A stretch of DNA of 64,000 nt. It comes from Gordionus sp. m RMFG-2023 (taxonomy: Eukaryota > Nematomorpha > Gordioida > Chordodea > Parachordodidae). Under the pieces are notes generated by a model. It had not been told where the DNA came from, did no database searches, and saw nothing but the letters and a program-made list of their open reading frames with translations. Positions 1-12,216 of the stretch are shown here, one piece after another. The first letter of the stretch is position 1. The number at the start of each line of letters is the position of its first letter. Location: NCBI RefSeq assembly GCF_954871325.1, contig NC_088778.1:7225743-7289742 (forward strand). Reading direction: 5' to 3'. Both the position numbers and the translations under genes were made by a program.

Positions 1-454
1 TGAATTAATATTATAATTGTAATTAGGCTATTAGGGTATATGAAAATTGTAAATCAACAAGGAAGACTAGCCAACTTACAGGTAAATTTATCTACATTAT
101 CTGTCTTATTTTTAAGATATAATCACAATAATTTTATGTAATTTTTAAACAATATAATCAATTTTTAGCAATATTTAATAATAGAAATTATGTAAATATT
201 TTTATTAAATGTAATTTATAAATGATCTTATATTTTAGATTGATTACAATTTAGATGAAGTATAGTATTATTGTATTAATTTTATGTAATTCTTAAACAT
301 TAAAATCAAATTTTAGCAATATTTAATAATAGAGAATATGCTAATAAAATCTAAATGGTAATGGTAAAGAGATTATCATTTTTAAATTTTATGTTCTTAA
401 ATGTTAAACTTATAATTAAATAATTATATATTTTACTTGACATTTTTATTTTAG

Positions 455-1537
455 GTATTCCTAGATCAAACTTTATGAGATATTATAAGAGATATCAAGA
501 AAGTGGCATACTTACTAGTGTAGGACAAAATAATAAAAAGAGGATATTCACAGAAGAAGAAGAGGGAGATATAACTAAATATCTGATTCAATCTAGCCAA
601 ATTTTTTATGGCCTTTCAATTAAAAAGGTATAGTTTATTCTTCATTATTTTATATTGTTTTTTAGATAAAAATATTAGCCTACCAAATGGCAGTAAATAT
701 GAAGAAAAAATTTCCTAAATCTTGGAAGGACAATTCAATGGCTGGCCATGACTGGTATTTGGGATTTATGTCAAGAAATCCTACTCTCTCCTTAAGATCC
801 CCTGAAGCTACAAGTATGGCTAGGGCAACTGGATTTAATGAATAAAATGTTCTATACTTTTTTGATTTATATAAAGTTTATTAAATGATTGTTTACAATT
901 AATATTTAGGAATATTAGATGAACATAAATTAGAATGTATGGCAATTTACAACATGGATGAAACTGGACTTACCAGGCCTCAGTTTATGGAGATTCTATA
1001 TGTGAACTTCCAAAAAGCCCATTATTAGAATCAAGCTCAGTATCTTTGGTATTAAAAGATATTTTAAATACTAATAGAAACTTAGATATATGTAATGATA
1101 CTCCATCTACGTCTTATGTTCATTTAGATAATATTCCTGGACCATCGTGCAATTTATCAATATCCTTGCCTCATCCCAAAAAGGAAAGAGTCAAGAGAGT
1201 TAAAAGGAGAGCAGATTTACATCATCTCCTTATAAAAAAAATTAATTGAGAAAGAAAAGAAAATAATGGAAAAAGAAAATAATGGAAAAAGAAAATAATG
1301 GAAAAAGAAAATAATGGAAAAAGAAAATAATGGAAAAAGAAAATAATGGAAAAAGAAAATATTAACAAGAGAAAAATAGTGAAAAAAATTATTCACAAAG
1401 ATATTTGTGTTTGTTGTAAGCTGGAATATATCAAACATCATAATGGTGAAGAGTGGTACCAGTGCAGAATGTGCCACGAATGGGCACATGGTACATGTGC
1501 TAATTTTGATAAATTATATGTCCAAAATGTTTATTAA
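455..1537 (+). mobile_element. Pogo/Tigger-like DNA transposon relic with C-terminal zinc-binding domain
   Basis: Transposase relic of the pogo branch of Tc1/mariner. In order: an HTH block at 455-627 (starts GIPRS, follows TTTTAG and ends before GTATAG, so it looks spliced); a CENP-B-like HTH block at 666-875 with KKFPKSW and the family signature SLRSPEATSMARATGFN; a short piece with the first catalytic motif, YNMDETGL, at about 940-975; a Ser/Asn-rich linker at 1046-1249; and a Cys/His cluster (CxxC, WxxCxxC, WxHxxC) at 1400-1520. That terminal zinc-binding domain is typical of pogo elements with a PHD-like tail. It is dead: TAA in frame at 843-845, TGA at 1247-1249, and nearly the whole DDE catalytic core is missing between the DETG motif and the linker, where the frame also changes. 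Terminal inverted repeats were not identified, so the outer borders are unknown. Confidence 0.75.
1254..1360. repeat. Minisatellite, 16-bp unit, about 6.5 copies
   Basis: Near-perfect tandem copies of AAAATAATGGAAAAAG lie between the linker and the zinc-binding domain of the pogo relic. The unit is not a multiple of three, so each copy gained or lost shifts the frame. The linker ORF (1046-1249) and the zinc-finger ORF (1346-1537) are nevertheless still in the same frame. Confidence 0.9.
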
Positions 1538-3298
1538 ATTAACCAAAATTAAGTTTCAATTTTTATATATAATTAGCTTCAATTCATATGTATTATGATA
1601 TTTTTAACAATAAAAGAATAAAATTATAGTATATGTATCATTATTAATAAATAAAAATACATTTCAATTTATTATGGCCTAAAAAAACCATTGGTTTAGG
1701 AAGCCCCTTGAAGTGGTTTGCCTCACCCCGCTATTGGGGCTTGTTGGGCAAATTTACGACTTTTACAAAAAATAAAATTTCAAAAAAATGATTATATTCT
1801 AGAATTTTTTTATAAGGCACCTTTATAGAGTATAGTTTTAGGTATCCAATCATATATTGCTTTTTATATTATCTAAAAAAACCCAGGAGCTATAAACAAT
1901 TTTGTAAAAATCGGTTCACCTAACCCCAGTCTCCCCTATATGTATTTAAAATTTGACATTTCTTTATCACCTTATACTTTCTTAATTCGTCGATTATCAT
2001 TGAAAAACACATTTAGATAAAATATAAAAAAATTAATTCCATGTAATATTTGAGAATATTATATACATTATACCCAGATTTCCAAAGAAAATTCTAAGCT
2101 ATATCAATATGACCACCTTGACAACCCTTTTGTTTCCCCCTACCTTTGTTACAGGATATTAGATATTGAGGGGAAAGCGTTGTTAACCCTTTTCGCAAAC
2201 CTATTATTCCTGACCTATCACCAGCCACATCTTTTTTTGAAAATTATTTTATAAAGAAAAAAGATTAAAATAATCTTTTTAAAAGATGAAAGATAATAAC
2301 TGAAAATATATAAATAAAAATAAGGTTTCATTTCTTAAACAAAAATTATATTAGAGACCTGCAGATCAAATCCGAAAGTTTTCGGTTATAACTAATAAAA
2401 ACCCCTGCCGAGTAGAGCTTTTTATTATTCATTTACTGCTAATATTTTTAATTTCCCTTTAAAGTAAATACAGCAATTATTTTAAATAAATAATAAAATT
2501 TAAAAAATTCTAAGTTGGGCGGTTAAAATGATCAATTTTTTTCCTTTTTTAAATCCTGGCAGGATATTAGATACCTCTGCAGGTCTATGTTAAAAATGAT
2601 GAGTTATATAAATTATTTATTAATCCTGCAATAGAAATAGCAACTTTTAATTCGAAGTAACTCTTGTTAGGTCATACTATTTTACTTTCCAAAAGTAACT
2701 TATAAAAGCACTACTAATATAATAACTAAATTATATTTATAAATATTTGAACAAAAATGATTTTTAAATTACCTTAAAATAAAATTATGATAATAGTGAG
2801 GATTATTTTTTCTTATGTCGAAAGGGGTCTTTCACCCATTAATTTTAATATTTATTAAATATAATCTGAGATTTAGTGTTGTATAATAGCGCTTTACCCT
2901 GCATTCACAGTTACTATTGAACACGTATTCAGCACAGAAAGGCAGAAAAGCCATGCTGACATTCTTTATATAGGATAAAGATTTTAAAACAAAAAAATTA
3001 TGCAAATAATTCTTTAAATGAATTTATGTAATTATATCTTGATTGATAAAATAAAAAGAAACGGTGTTTCCTTTTTAACATAAAGATGTATAGAGCAACG
3101 GGAAATGTAATGACGTTTCTTCAGGGAAATGTAATGACGTTACTTCTTTAGTAACTTTATAAATATGAATTACAGTAAAACCTCGTTATATTATGGTTAA
3201 TGACAATTTAAGGACTCACCATCTAACATCATGTTTTTTTACAAACCTGGTATTGTGCGAATATAAGTATAATTTAAAGGAAAAATAAAGGAATAAAC
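1538..3298. other. No gene seen; repeat ends and short tandem copies
   Basis: Apart from a GC-richer non-coding patch at 1720-1930, the stretch holds repeat fragments. A pair of inverted ends (TAGAGACCTGCAGATC at 2352 and its relative ending near 2587) resembles the hAT-type MITE family found elsewhere in the window. A single ACCCTGCATTCACAGTTA end at about 2897 matches the hairpin repeats at 57.5 kb. Two copies of GGGAAATGTAATGACGTT lie at about 3101-3142. Later exons of the minus-strand TINAG-like gene were looked for here and not found. Confidence 0.5.
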
Positions 3299-6200
3299 CA
3301 GCTGCTGATATAGCCCAAGATGAACTGCAATTTAACTGATTGCGAATAGGATTAATGTAAGGGCCCCATTTTTTTCGGCTATCGAAACTTTCCTCTAGTA
3401 TTTCATCTAGATACGATATAAGGAATATAAATATATTTTGTAAATAAAAACCTCGACTAAAAAAAATTAAAAGAATTATTATGATAAATGATAAAGCTTG
3501 AACCAAAAATAAATTTTGAATTTTTTCCCAGTAATAATCAATATTTTATTTTTATGCTTCTTTCCCGAGTCCTAAATAAATTATTAAAATAAATAACTAA
3601 AAAATTGATCTTGTTTCAATTTATGATATCATATTTTTATAGGAAATAGGAAAGAAAAAACCCCAGCAAATTAAACCTTAAATAGAGTATTTTTTTATAA
3701 AATTTAATGCTTATAAATAACACTTTTCGAAATTCTCACATATAACATAGGATTTCTTCTACGCGATCTTCTTCAAATCAAATATCGAAGAGTGGTGGGA
3801 AATTTTTAGGTATGCTTTATCATATTAATATATAGGGAATTAGTGCAAGGTAAATGTGGTTTTGATTTTTATTTTTTTGCTATTTTTTATTTTTATTTTT
3901 TTTACAAATTTGAATTTATTTTGTTTAGGTAGAGGATTGTTTTTCTACACTGTTATATTTTAGAATAACCTAGCAATAGTATTGATAAATAAATTTATAA
4001 GCGAGTGCCCATGGCAATATATTATATTTATAAATCATTTTATAGGCGAGTGCCACAATCATTGACAGCCATTAAGATGTATTATTATTATTTATCATTA
4101 AGGGTTAAAATTTATATTTAATCAATTAAAATTGTTTATCAGGATTGAAAACGCTATATTTAGACAATTGAGGGTTAATAATTTGTTAAAAAATATAATT
4201 GTTCAGCTAAATCATGAACAGCCATGGGCGTAGCCAGGTGGGGGGGGGGGCAAAGGTCCCCTCCCCCTCCTTCAGAAATTTAACACTTTTTGTGAATATC
4301 ATTTTAATAAAAAATATCCCCCTTAGCCCCCCCTCACTCCCTGACCCCCAAAAATGTATGCATATATCTTAAACAATAATTTGAAAGAAAGAATGTAAAA
4401 GTTGATATTTTTTTATAAAACTATTCATCATAATTTATACATTTTTGGAAAAGCATTTATATATAAAAAGTGAACCAAAAATGTTTTTTAAGAAATGGAA
4501 TATAAGCCAAAGATAAGTCTTAAGATAAAAGTGAAATGTATTATAATTATTAATAATAGATCCATAAAATTACTAAATAATATAATACAGGGATCCAAAC
4601 CGAAGAACCGAACCGTTAAACCGCTAAAAACCGGTATTTTTATCGAACCTAAACCTCTAAAAACATATCTAGCCAAACCTGAACCGAACCGCTAAAATGC
4701 CTCTGAACCGGTTCGAGTCTCATAATTTTTGTATATAAAATAATGTGTAAGTTATTACTAGTAGTATATTGCAAAAATTTTAATTATATTCAAATTGTTT
4801 GAAAAATTATTAATTTTTATAAACTTTAGTATATTGCCATTTTACAACATTTTTTAATATTTTAAGCTTATAAATTATAATGTCTAGAAAAAAATTAAAT
4901 CTATATTATAAATAACACATCAAATCTGATTTCATACTGGCAATGCCAGCTACCCAAGTTAGTGTGGAAAAATGTTTTTCAACAATTAAATTTATATTAT
5001 CTCCTTATAGATGTAATTTGAGTGAGATGAATTTTGAAAATATATTAATTGTGCGGCTTAATAAAAAAATTTAAAGTAATTGTTCATATTAAAATTAATC
5101 CTTTATATATTTATTTGTTATATATATAAATTAAATATTATTTTATAATGTGCAAATAATAAAAATGAAAGTTTTTATTTTAATTATGAAATAAAAAAAA
5201 AAATTTCCTTATACATAATCCTAATGTAAGTTTGAATACAAAAGTGTTCAAACCGGTTTTTAGAGGTTCGAACCGAACCGATATTTTTATTTTTAGCGAA
5301 CCGAACCTGAACCTTGAACCGTTATTTTTATCCGAATCTGAACCTGAACCGAACCGATATTCGTTTCGGTTTGGATCCCTGATATAATATATCAAATATA
5401 ATTTTTTTTAAAGTGAGTAATTTTAATTTATTTATTATCTTAATAAAAGTATAATATAATTATAAAACTATTAATAAAATTAAATCATAAATTAGATAAA
5501 AAAAATTAAAGCACAATACAAACAGTGTAATATTATATGTCGTAGATTTACAGTATATCTAATTTTATCAATTATCATATGACAATCAAGTTATTTTTAC
5601 CAATTTAGCGAATTATAAATTTACAGAAAACTATAAAATATTGATAAGGACACCAGAAAATATCTTTTAAAGACATTGTGGGATGAATAATATAAGAATT
5701 AATTATTAATATCATTTTTTATTTAAAATAAATAGATGGCATTAATAAATTGAATGCAAATTGTTGCTATATTTATTATCAAGAGCATTGATTAGTAAAA
5801 AATGTTAAAATATTAACTGTAGTATATTCTCTAACTGTCAAATATGTCTGTAAAAGTGGAATTTTACCTAGTATTTTTTAACTAATTCTATTTAATAGAG
5901 GAATATATGAACTATATGTCTACTAACTTTTATAAATAAATTTCTAATACTTGTTTGGAATAAATTATTACCATGCTTTTATATTAATGTATATATAAGT
6001 AATTTATTATGTTTTATATAAACTAATAAAAATATATTTCATATTTGTTCCAGGCTTATTTTTTTTATTATAATTAACTTCCTATCTTGTAAATATATTT
6101 TATGACTATATATAGACTAAGGTAAACCGGACGAAGGCCCGGCAAAAGCGGGCCGAAGACCGGCCCAAAATGGGGTCTGGTGGCGAAGCCCCCAGTAATT

Positions 6201-9200
6201 TTTTAATTCCCCCCTCCCTTAGGAAAATCTTAGCTACGCCTATGTGAACAGCTATTAAGATGTATTATGTCATTAGGGTTTAAAATTTATTTTTAATCAA
6301 AGTAATATAAATTGTATAATTCCTGGTATTCATAAAATTAAACATTAATAATTTGTATCATCTTTATACTGTATATAAAGACAAAAAATTATTATAGTAT
6401 TTTAATTGATAATTTACAAAACTTAAATATTATTTATATTTTATAAAAAAAAATATGGATCTAAATCATCCTGGAAAAGTCCTATTTGAAGGTAATCATA
6501 TACCATCCATAAAAAAAAGATTAAACAAGATAAGATGGCGCCTCAAAGTATTCATCTTTTAAATGCCGAGCATAGTTATTTAGAATATTAGTTTAAAAAT
6601 AACATAAAAATTTAAATATTATAAGTGATTGGGCAAATTGTAGTTCCCAGAACTCAAAATTTATTATTTGTTAATGGCCCACATGAAGAAGAACGTATAA
6701 TCATGTTTGCAAAGGATGAATCCTTAAATTTAATAGACCTTTCTACAATTACATGTCATTAGAGAATCAATAAACACTATTTTTTATCACCGTTGTTTAT
6801 TGTGCACTCAAAAAATAACCCAAAATACTTACGAAAAAATATTCGAAATAATAACGTCTAAATATCAGGAAAGGGATTTATTTACTGATCCATTATATAT
6901 ATATAATATCCATTATAATACAAATAAGAATATGCCTATATTATTAGGTCTTAATTAAATTCTATAAATATTAAAAAAAAATTACGGGGGTTTTTTCCGG
7001 GTTTCCTGGAGATTTTTTTCTGGCTCTAGCTGATTAAAGCTTTTTCTACATGGGATGATTACAAATTGGAAACCTAAAGCCGCCCGGCGGGTGCAATTCA
7101 AAAAGAATGAGACCTTTCTTTAATTTCTCATTCCTTAGTTTTCCTTAATTCAAACTTGCAATCTGAAGCGATACCATCTTCTATGAGTGGCTTGAAGTTA
7201 TCCTATTTCGAATTTACTTCATCTTAGTGCTGAACTTTGCATAAGATAGGTTTATTAAATGTTTTTCCTTATATTTGTGTATTATGTGAAGCGGCAATTA
7301 AGTCTATTACCTACTATTCTCTCCTGCAAATTCAGCAAAGAGAGAAGTATCCGATATCACAATGAGTTTCCCATTAGGTAAAATCCTCAATATAATAGGG
7401 GACGCATCAACCCTGGAACCAATAGGACTCACCACATCTGAGGGAAGAAGACTAAATGGCATAACTCTTATTCCATTCAAGGAAGGAAAATAATTAGCTA
7501 GGGATTATACATGAATATATGTATTAGCCAGCAATTCTCTTCCAAAATGCTAAATTCAAATGAGACGCGTTTATTTGATAAATATTCCTTTTTAACCGAT
7601 ATTATTTTTATCCCGTTGGTTACAACCATTTTAGGGAATTTATAACCTGAAGCCATTAAATTTTTATAATTTTTAGGTCTTAAAATCTTATCAAAAGCTG
7701 GGAATTCAAATAAATATTTTTATCTAAATTAGCAAATTTTAATAGCAGCAATCATATCTAGTCATTTGTGATTCAATGTCTGCCATGATCTGATAAATTA
7801 TTTAATTTTTTTAAATCCAAACTGGGTTTATAGGTTTGAACAGACCCGATATTTTTATATTTAAAAACTGAACCTTAACCCTAACGGTTATATCTGAAAC
7901 AGAACTTGAACAGATATTCGTTTCGAATCTCTGGTTTAGATAAACCGATTTATCATCCATACTCTAGAATTTAGCAAAAAATATATTATATTTAATGATA
8001 TAGCCCTGATATAATTATTTGACCAGGGCGACCTATATTATTATTAGTAAATTACCCAAAATACCACGAAGAGAATCGAGTATGATAAAAACTTTTGACC
8101 TGGTTAATATATATCCAAGATCTACTCAGCTCAATATTTTATCCAGAAAAATATTAAGCAAGCCTGAAGATTTTGTTCATAGTAGGCACAAAGGTCTAGC
8201 CATATATTAGTGAAATTTTGAGTTTTAGACGATATTTTTATGGTTTAAAGTATTGAGTTAGCCGTTTTAAAAAATCGGCTCAAATCGAGCCGTTTAACAA
8301 CACTACTCATACCCTCACTTTCATCTGCAAACTCACTTCTCATTACTATAATCATCTTTATTATATAATATTATGTAAGACAGTACTCCTGCAGATATTA
8401 CTCCCACTCTTCTCGTGGTCAGTATAACTCTTTGAAAAATAGAGAAGCCAAAATACTATAGGTTTCATCTTTAGAAACTATCTAAAATAATTTGCGCTTA
8501 TCAGCACCGAATTAAGTCACTTGAAACAACTTCACTTATTATTGCTCACTAGGCTTTATTTCTTATTAAAACATTCATATCATCCCAGGATAACACATAT
8601 TCTCCATTCGGCTCCAATATTTGCTAACACCAATGCTTAGTGATCTTGAAGGCCAACTCAAGGCTTAGCTGAAAGAAGTCTAAAATATGGCAGATCTTCC
8701 TCTCCCTTGGTTACATTCCAACTTACCCAGTAAATTCGCAGGTATCGGTGTTCTTTCTCCCTATTATTATTTCTAGCTTTATTCTATCAATATTGGCATG
8801 TTCTAATTCAAACCCAGTTTTATTATATAATGATTCTTGGACAAAGACGTAATAGCTTGGGACTTAAATTCACTTATCAATATTCTTAGTCCGTCCGCTT
8901 CCTCGTAAAAAGACTGGAACTTGCCATTAATAGCCCGTCCCGTTGAATATATTATTATCGAACGAGTAATCTCTGGCAAACAGCCTGTAATCTAAACAAA
9001 CGGTTATGAATGGCTGGAGTACCCGGTGATAGGCTGAGCCTGTTTTATCCCTGGAAGAACTACGGATAGCTATAGAATCCCTCTAATTGTCCGTAGCACT
9101 CCTTTTTAACGCACGCTTTGTAACATACCCCTTTCCATTGTAAATACTCTAAAGGATGGGTGATTAGACACAAAATTATAAATAGCATAATATGTCAGTC

Positions 9201-11124
9201 TTAACAAGGACAAGCCTACCTTCAACTCTAAAACCAACTAAGATGAATTTAGGGGAAAATAAACTCTCTGATAAAATATCCTTCACCACTATGTATAAGA
9301 TGGCCGTCATTGCCTCCAATGCATCTTTAGCATTGGACGTTCAGTCTGGCATATCAGATGCAATGCTCTCATTAAACGGGCCTTACAGTACGCGGATCTG
9401 CTGCCACTTTAGAAGCACCGGGTCTCTTCACTGATAAGAGACAGCCCGATGGAATTACATATTCCTTGGGAGAATGGCTGATTGCTAGCATAGGACTTTT
9501 CCTGCATTGACCCCTTCTCACTCTCCAACATCAATAAAGACATGAATACACAAAAGACATTAACATTAACAAATCGTTAACGCATCGAATTCAGATTATA
9601 AAGTCTAATTTCATATGCTTCATAGGTTTATTTCACGAGAAGCCGAAATGATCTAGATATTTTCCTCCCTTCATTGTTTATAATCTTTTTTTTTCTCTTT
9701 CTCAAATTAAGAAATATATGTACAGTTTTTTTTCATTTATATTCGCGATATACTACTTTATGAATAATTGATTTTTACCGTAAATTTATCATTATTAATT
9801 ATTAATTTTTTTTTTCTTTCTATAAATATAAATTTTAACAAAATTTTTTAAATATCAGGGTCGGGTCTCTTTTTTTTTCAAATTTTAAGAGTAGATATTT
9901 TAAATCGCCATAATTAGCTGCAAAAATTAAAAATAATAGGACCTCTGCAGGTCTCTGATATATATGCTAGCGACAATGTGTTAATTATTCAACTTTAAAT
10001 CATTTTTTGAGCGCATTTTTCTATATTTAAAAATCTGATTTTACCGGAAATGAATTCCAGCATGTTTAGAATACCTTTCTTATAAATTGTGGACATTTTT
10101 ACCGTTAATCTTTGAATCATAATTTTTATTTTAAAAAAATGGAAAAACGCGTATAAATTATATTAAATAAATTCATGACAAAATCGTCTGAAATTCATAG
10201 GTTGAGTTATTCAAACATGATGGAATACATTTTCGATAAAATAGGAATTTTTAAATTTTAAAAAAGACGCTCAAAAAACGATGTTGATAAAATAACACAC
10301 TGGCGATAACATATATAAATAATATAATATTTACTAAATTTTCTCTTTATATTTTATTTTCAAAAAAAAATATAGTAAATAGGATATATCAGTTTTAGCA
10401 TTGTTTTTTTTTGGTGTTCGTATCCACTAAAAAAACTGGCATCGGTGCATCTCTAATTTATATTTTATTAATATAATATTAATTTTTTTTTTCATTGTTT
10501 TTTTTTGTAAAAATGAAAATAAAATACATATTTTTTGTTATTTGTATATTTCCTATTTTTCATTATTAATTTCTATAATTTGAAAGAGAGAAAAAACCAA
10601 ATTATAGAAAGATTTATGAAAGGTTTAGGCCATCAGTGTTGTTATAGATTACTTATGAAAGTAGCGCTGAAAGTTACTTTTATTAGAAGCGTGCTATAGC
10701 TGAAGGTATAGGAAAAAGTAGCGCACTTATCATTGAGAAGATGAGTCTGAAACGGTCTGCAGCTAGAACTAAATCAGACTAATTTACGCACTAATCTTTT
10801 AAAAGAGTATAAGTTTCCCAATTTTTTAAAAAATAAAATTATTCGCGTTTTTTTTTTAAAATTTAAATTATTTCATAGGAAAAAAAAATGATTTTATACA
10901 CTTTCATGCAAAAAAAAAATTAGGATTTGGTTCAATTATAAATAATCAAAAAGTATAAAGTATTAAAATGTCTTCAACAAACAATAAATAAACTTTCTCC
11001 AAGAGTTAATCCCACGTTATGCGTTCTTAGGAGACTGCTTGATATATGAAGAGTTCCTAGTTTGTATTTCTTGCCTTCGGCCAGCGTCAAACCCCAGAAA
11101 TCAGAATAATTTGAAGCTTTCCAC
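3299..11124 (-). CDS. TINAG: TINAG-like (cathepsin-B-like, Ser in place of active Cys), two internal exons
   Basis: Two minus-strand exons match consecutive parts of the tubulointerstitial nephritis antigen family, secreted extracellular-matrix proteins built from a cathepsin-B-like domain. Exon 11124-10994 encodes WKASNYSDFWGLTL, then KKYKLGTLHISSSLL, the family's block just before the peptidase domain. Exon 3406-3299 encodes ESFDSRKKWGPYINPIRNQ, then LNCSSSWAISAAG. The papain-family CGSCWAF motif is thus CSSSWAI, with Ser where the catalytic Cys sits; this replacement is normal for TINAG proteins, which are not peptidases. The splice phases fit: the first exon ends in phase 1 and the second continues it, with donor GTTTAT and acceptor TCTAG. 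Both exons are open. The intron between them is 7587 bp and packed with transposons. An upstream somatomedin-B exon and the rest of the peptidase domain were not found; the latter probably lies left of the window. A decaying gene copy cannot be excluded. Confidence 0.68.
4588..5381. mobile_element. hAT element nested in the 4223-6244 element, with TSD
   Basis: It begins CAGGGATCCAAACCGAA and ends with the reverse complement of the same 17 bases. The flanks are ATATAATA at 4580-4587 and 5382-5389, a perfect 8-bp target duplication. Inside each end are repeated GAACCGAACC subterminal motifs. A short hAT dimerisation-domain ORF lies at 4943-5074. Length is 794 bp, far below an autonomous hAT, so most of the transposase has been lost. 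Because it interrupts the 4223-6244 element it inserted later. A related left end lies at about 54440 and a related right end at about 7933. Confidence 0.88.
4943..5074 (+). pseudogene. hAT transposase C-terminal dimerisation domain remnant
   Basis: A 43-codon open frame starting MPATQVSVEKCFSTIKFILS and continuing to NILIVRLNKKI. It matches the hAT family C-terminal dimerisation signature (pattern PAT..S.E..FS......, then a conserved L..RN-type end). It lies within the hAT element at 4588-5381 and supports that classification. The zinc finger and catalytic RNase-H-like part are absent, so this is only the tail of a transposase. Confidence 0.8.
6455..6958 (+). mobile_element. Mutator-like (MULE) transposase relic
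   Basis: Plus-strand remnants in the order expected for MULE transposases: a FLYWCH-like start (KVLFEGNHIPSIKKRLNKI, then RWRL) at about 6472-6560; a segment GPHEEERIIMFAKDESLNLI at about 6686-6740, matching the region before the first catalytic Asp; and NTYEKIFEIITSKYQERDLF at about 6820-6880, matching the 'TY..+F..I' stretch that follows the catalytic strand. Stops and frame changes interrupt it and the catalytic DGTFK motif is not visible, so it is old and inactive. No terminal repeats were found. It sits in the long TINAG-like intron. Confidence 0.55.
7310..9540 (-). pseudogene. Decayed coding stretch, family not identified
   Basis: The base composition is less AT-rich than its surroundings. 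The minus strand carries several open patches with ordinary amino-acid composition, for example about 62 codons at 7310-7499 containing RVMPFSLLPSDVVSPIGSRV and PNGKLIVISDTSLF, and others at about 8830-9110 and 9400-9540. I recognise none of them. It could be an old mobile-element fossil or a degenerated host gene. It is broken in several places and lies wholly inside the long intron of the TINAG-like gene, on the same strand. Confidence 0.35.
8121..8300. mobile_element. Fold-back MITE family A, right part of a copy
   Basis: It ends in AAATCGGCTCAAATCGAGCC followed by GTTTAACAA, the right terminal repeat of the family best seen at 31836-32049. The internal sequence (CTCAATATTTTATCCAGAAAAAT, then GCCTGAAGATTTTG) is shared, but the left terminal repeat is missing. 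Confidence 0.7.
9856..9957. mobile_element. Short hAT-type MITE
   Basis: Ends CAGGGTCGGGTCTC and, reverse-complemented, CAGAGACCTGCAGAGG. The flanks TTAAATAT and ATATATAT agree at six of eight positions, consistent with an aged 8-bp duplication. It abuts the family B repeat that starts at 9958. Confidence 0.55.
9958..10319. mobile_element. Fold-back MITE family B, copy 1
   Basis: Long imperfect inverted repeat. The left arm starts ATATATGCTAGCGACAATGTG and the right arm, reverse-complemented, starts ATATATGTTATCGCCAGTGTG. The arms go on to share TTGAGCGCATTTTT-type sequence and an AAATCTGATTTTACCGGAAATG block. Further copies are at 13165-13552 and 53785-54118. No coding capacity. Confidence 0.75.
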
Positions 11125-12173
11125 CTTTTCAAAATTAAATAAAATATTAAATGACATTATTGAATAAATAGTCATAAAAAAGAGCGGGGGGAGGGATCTT
11201 GAAGCTAGCTCCCATTTCTGGGCCCCCAATACAGAAGTTACTTGATTCCATACGCGTAACCAAGGGGAATCCGCCCCTCACATTACAAACTTGACTGTTC
11301 TCATAAATATCATTTTAAGCTTAAAAAAAAATTCGCATTACACCCCCTCCAAGAATTTGAAAGAAAAATTAGTAAAAGTTAATATCTTTATAAAATAGGA
11401 CTATAATCCAAAACTTTTAGAAAAAAAGGCATTTTATTTTTAAAAAAAAGAAGCGAAAATTAAAAATTATTTTTATCAAAATATAATATAGTCAAAAGTA
11501 TACAATAAGTGAACCTACAGAACTCCAATAAAATTTATAGGGAAAAAACTCACATAATAGAGCTCCCAACCCCTTAGCAAAATCCTGGATATGCCTCTGC
11601 CCAATTCAGTCATTTATTACCAATTATTTAAATTTTACTAAATCGAATACATAATTATAACTAAATAATATTTTAAGCTGCTTCGCCAATTCTAATTTTT
11701 TTTTTAAATGATGAATCTAGTATTATTATCGCAAGAGAAAAATAGCTAAAAGTTATGGTTATTGCCATGTAAGGAAAAGGGTTAGTGGATAGGAGAATGA
11801 ATGAATAAAGTATATATAACTTGATTCAGAGGTGTCTTTGGCTTTTTGATTTGGTAAAGGGAAGGGAATGTTTAAAGAGTTTTTTCAATATCGGGCATAT
11901 TCATGAATATGATATAAAAGGAATAATATATATATTTTTATTATACATACCCTTTATTAGAATTATTGATCTCTTTAATGATTTCTGGCCGGATCAAGCA
12001 AACCCTTGATTTGCATTTAAACTCTTTATCTTGACATATACTACGATAGAAAATTTTTTGTTAAAATTTTATATTTTTATAATAATTTGTTGGGTCTATA
12101 TAACCGAAAATATTAATAAAAAATGTCATAAAGTTTCTATATATTAAAGAAAGTAAACAAATACTTCGTTTGT

Positions 12174-12216
<43 letters not shown>

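Larger units (their letters stand above)
4223..6244. mobile_element. Outer TIR element, hAT-like, with 8-bp target duplication
   Basis: The left end CATGGGCGTAGCCAGG and the reverse complement of the right end, CATAGGCGTAGCTAAG, differ at three of 16 positions. Each end is flanked by TGAACAGC (4215-4222 and 6245-6252), a perfect 8-bp target-site duplication as hAT elements make. A run of G follows the left end. No transposase was recognised inside apart from the younger element at 4588-5381, so this is a non-autonomous or gutted copy. It lies in the long intron of the TINAG-like gene. Confidence 0.8.

Noticed and set aside
3303-3406. Loss of the catalytic Cys in the cathepsin-like exon taken as a disabling mutation
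   Set aside because: The neighbouring exon identifies the gene as TINAG-like, a family in which this Cys is normally replaced by Ser.
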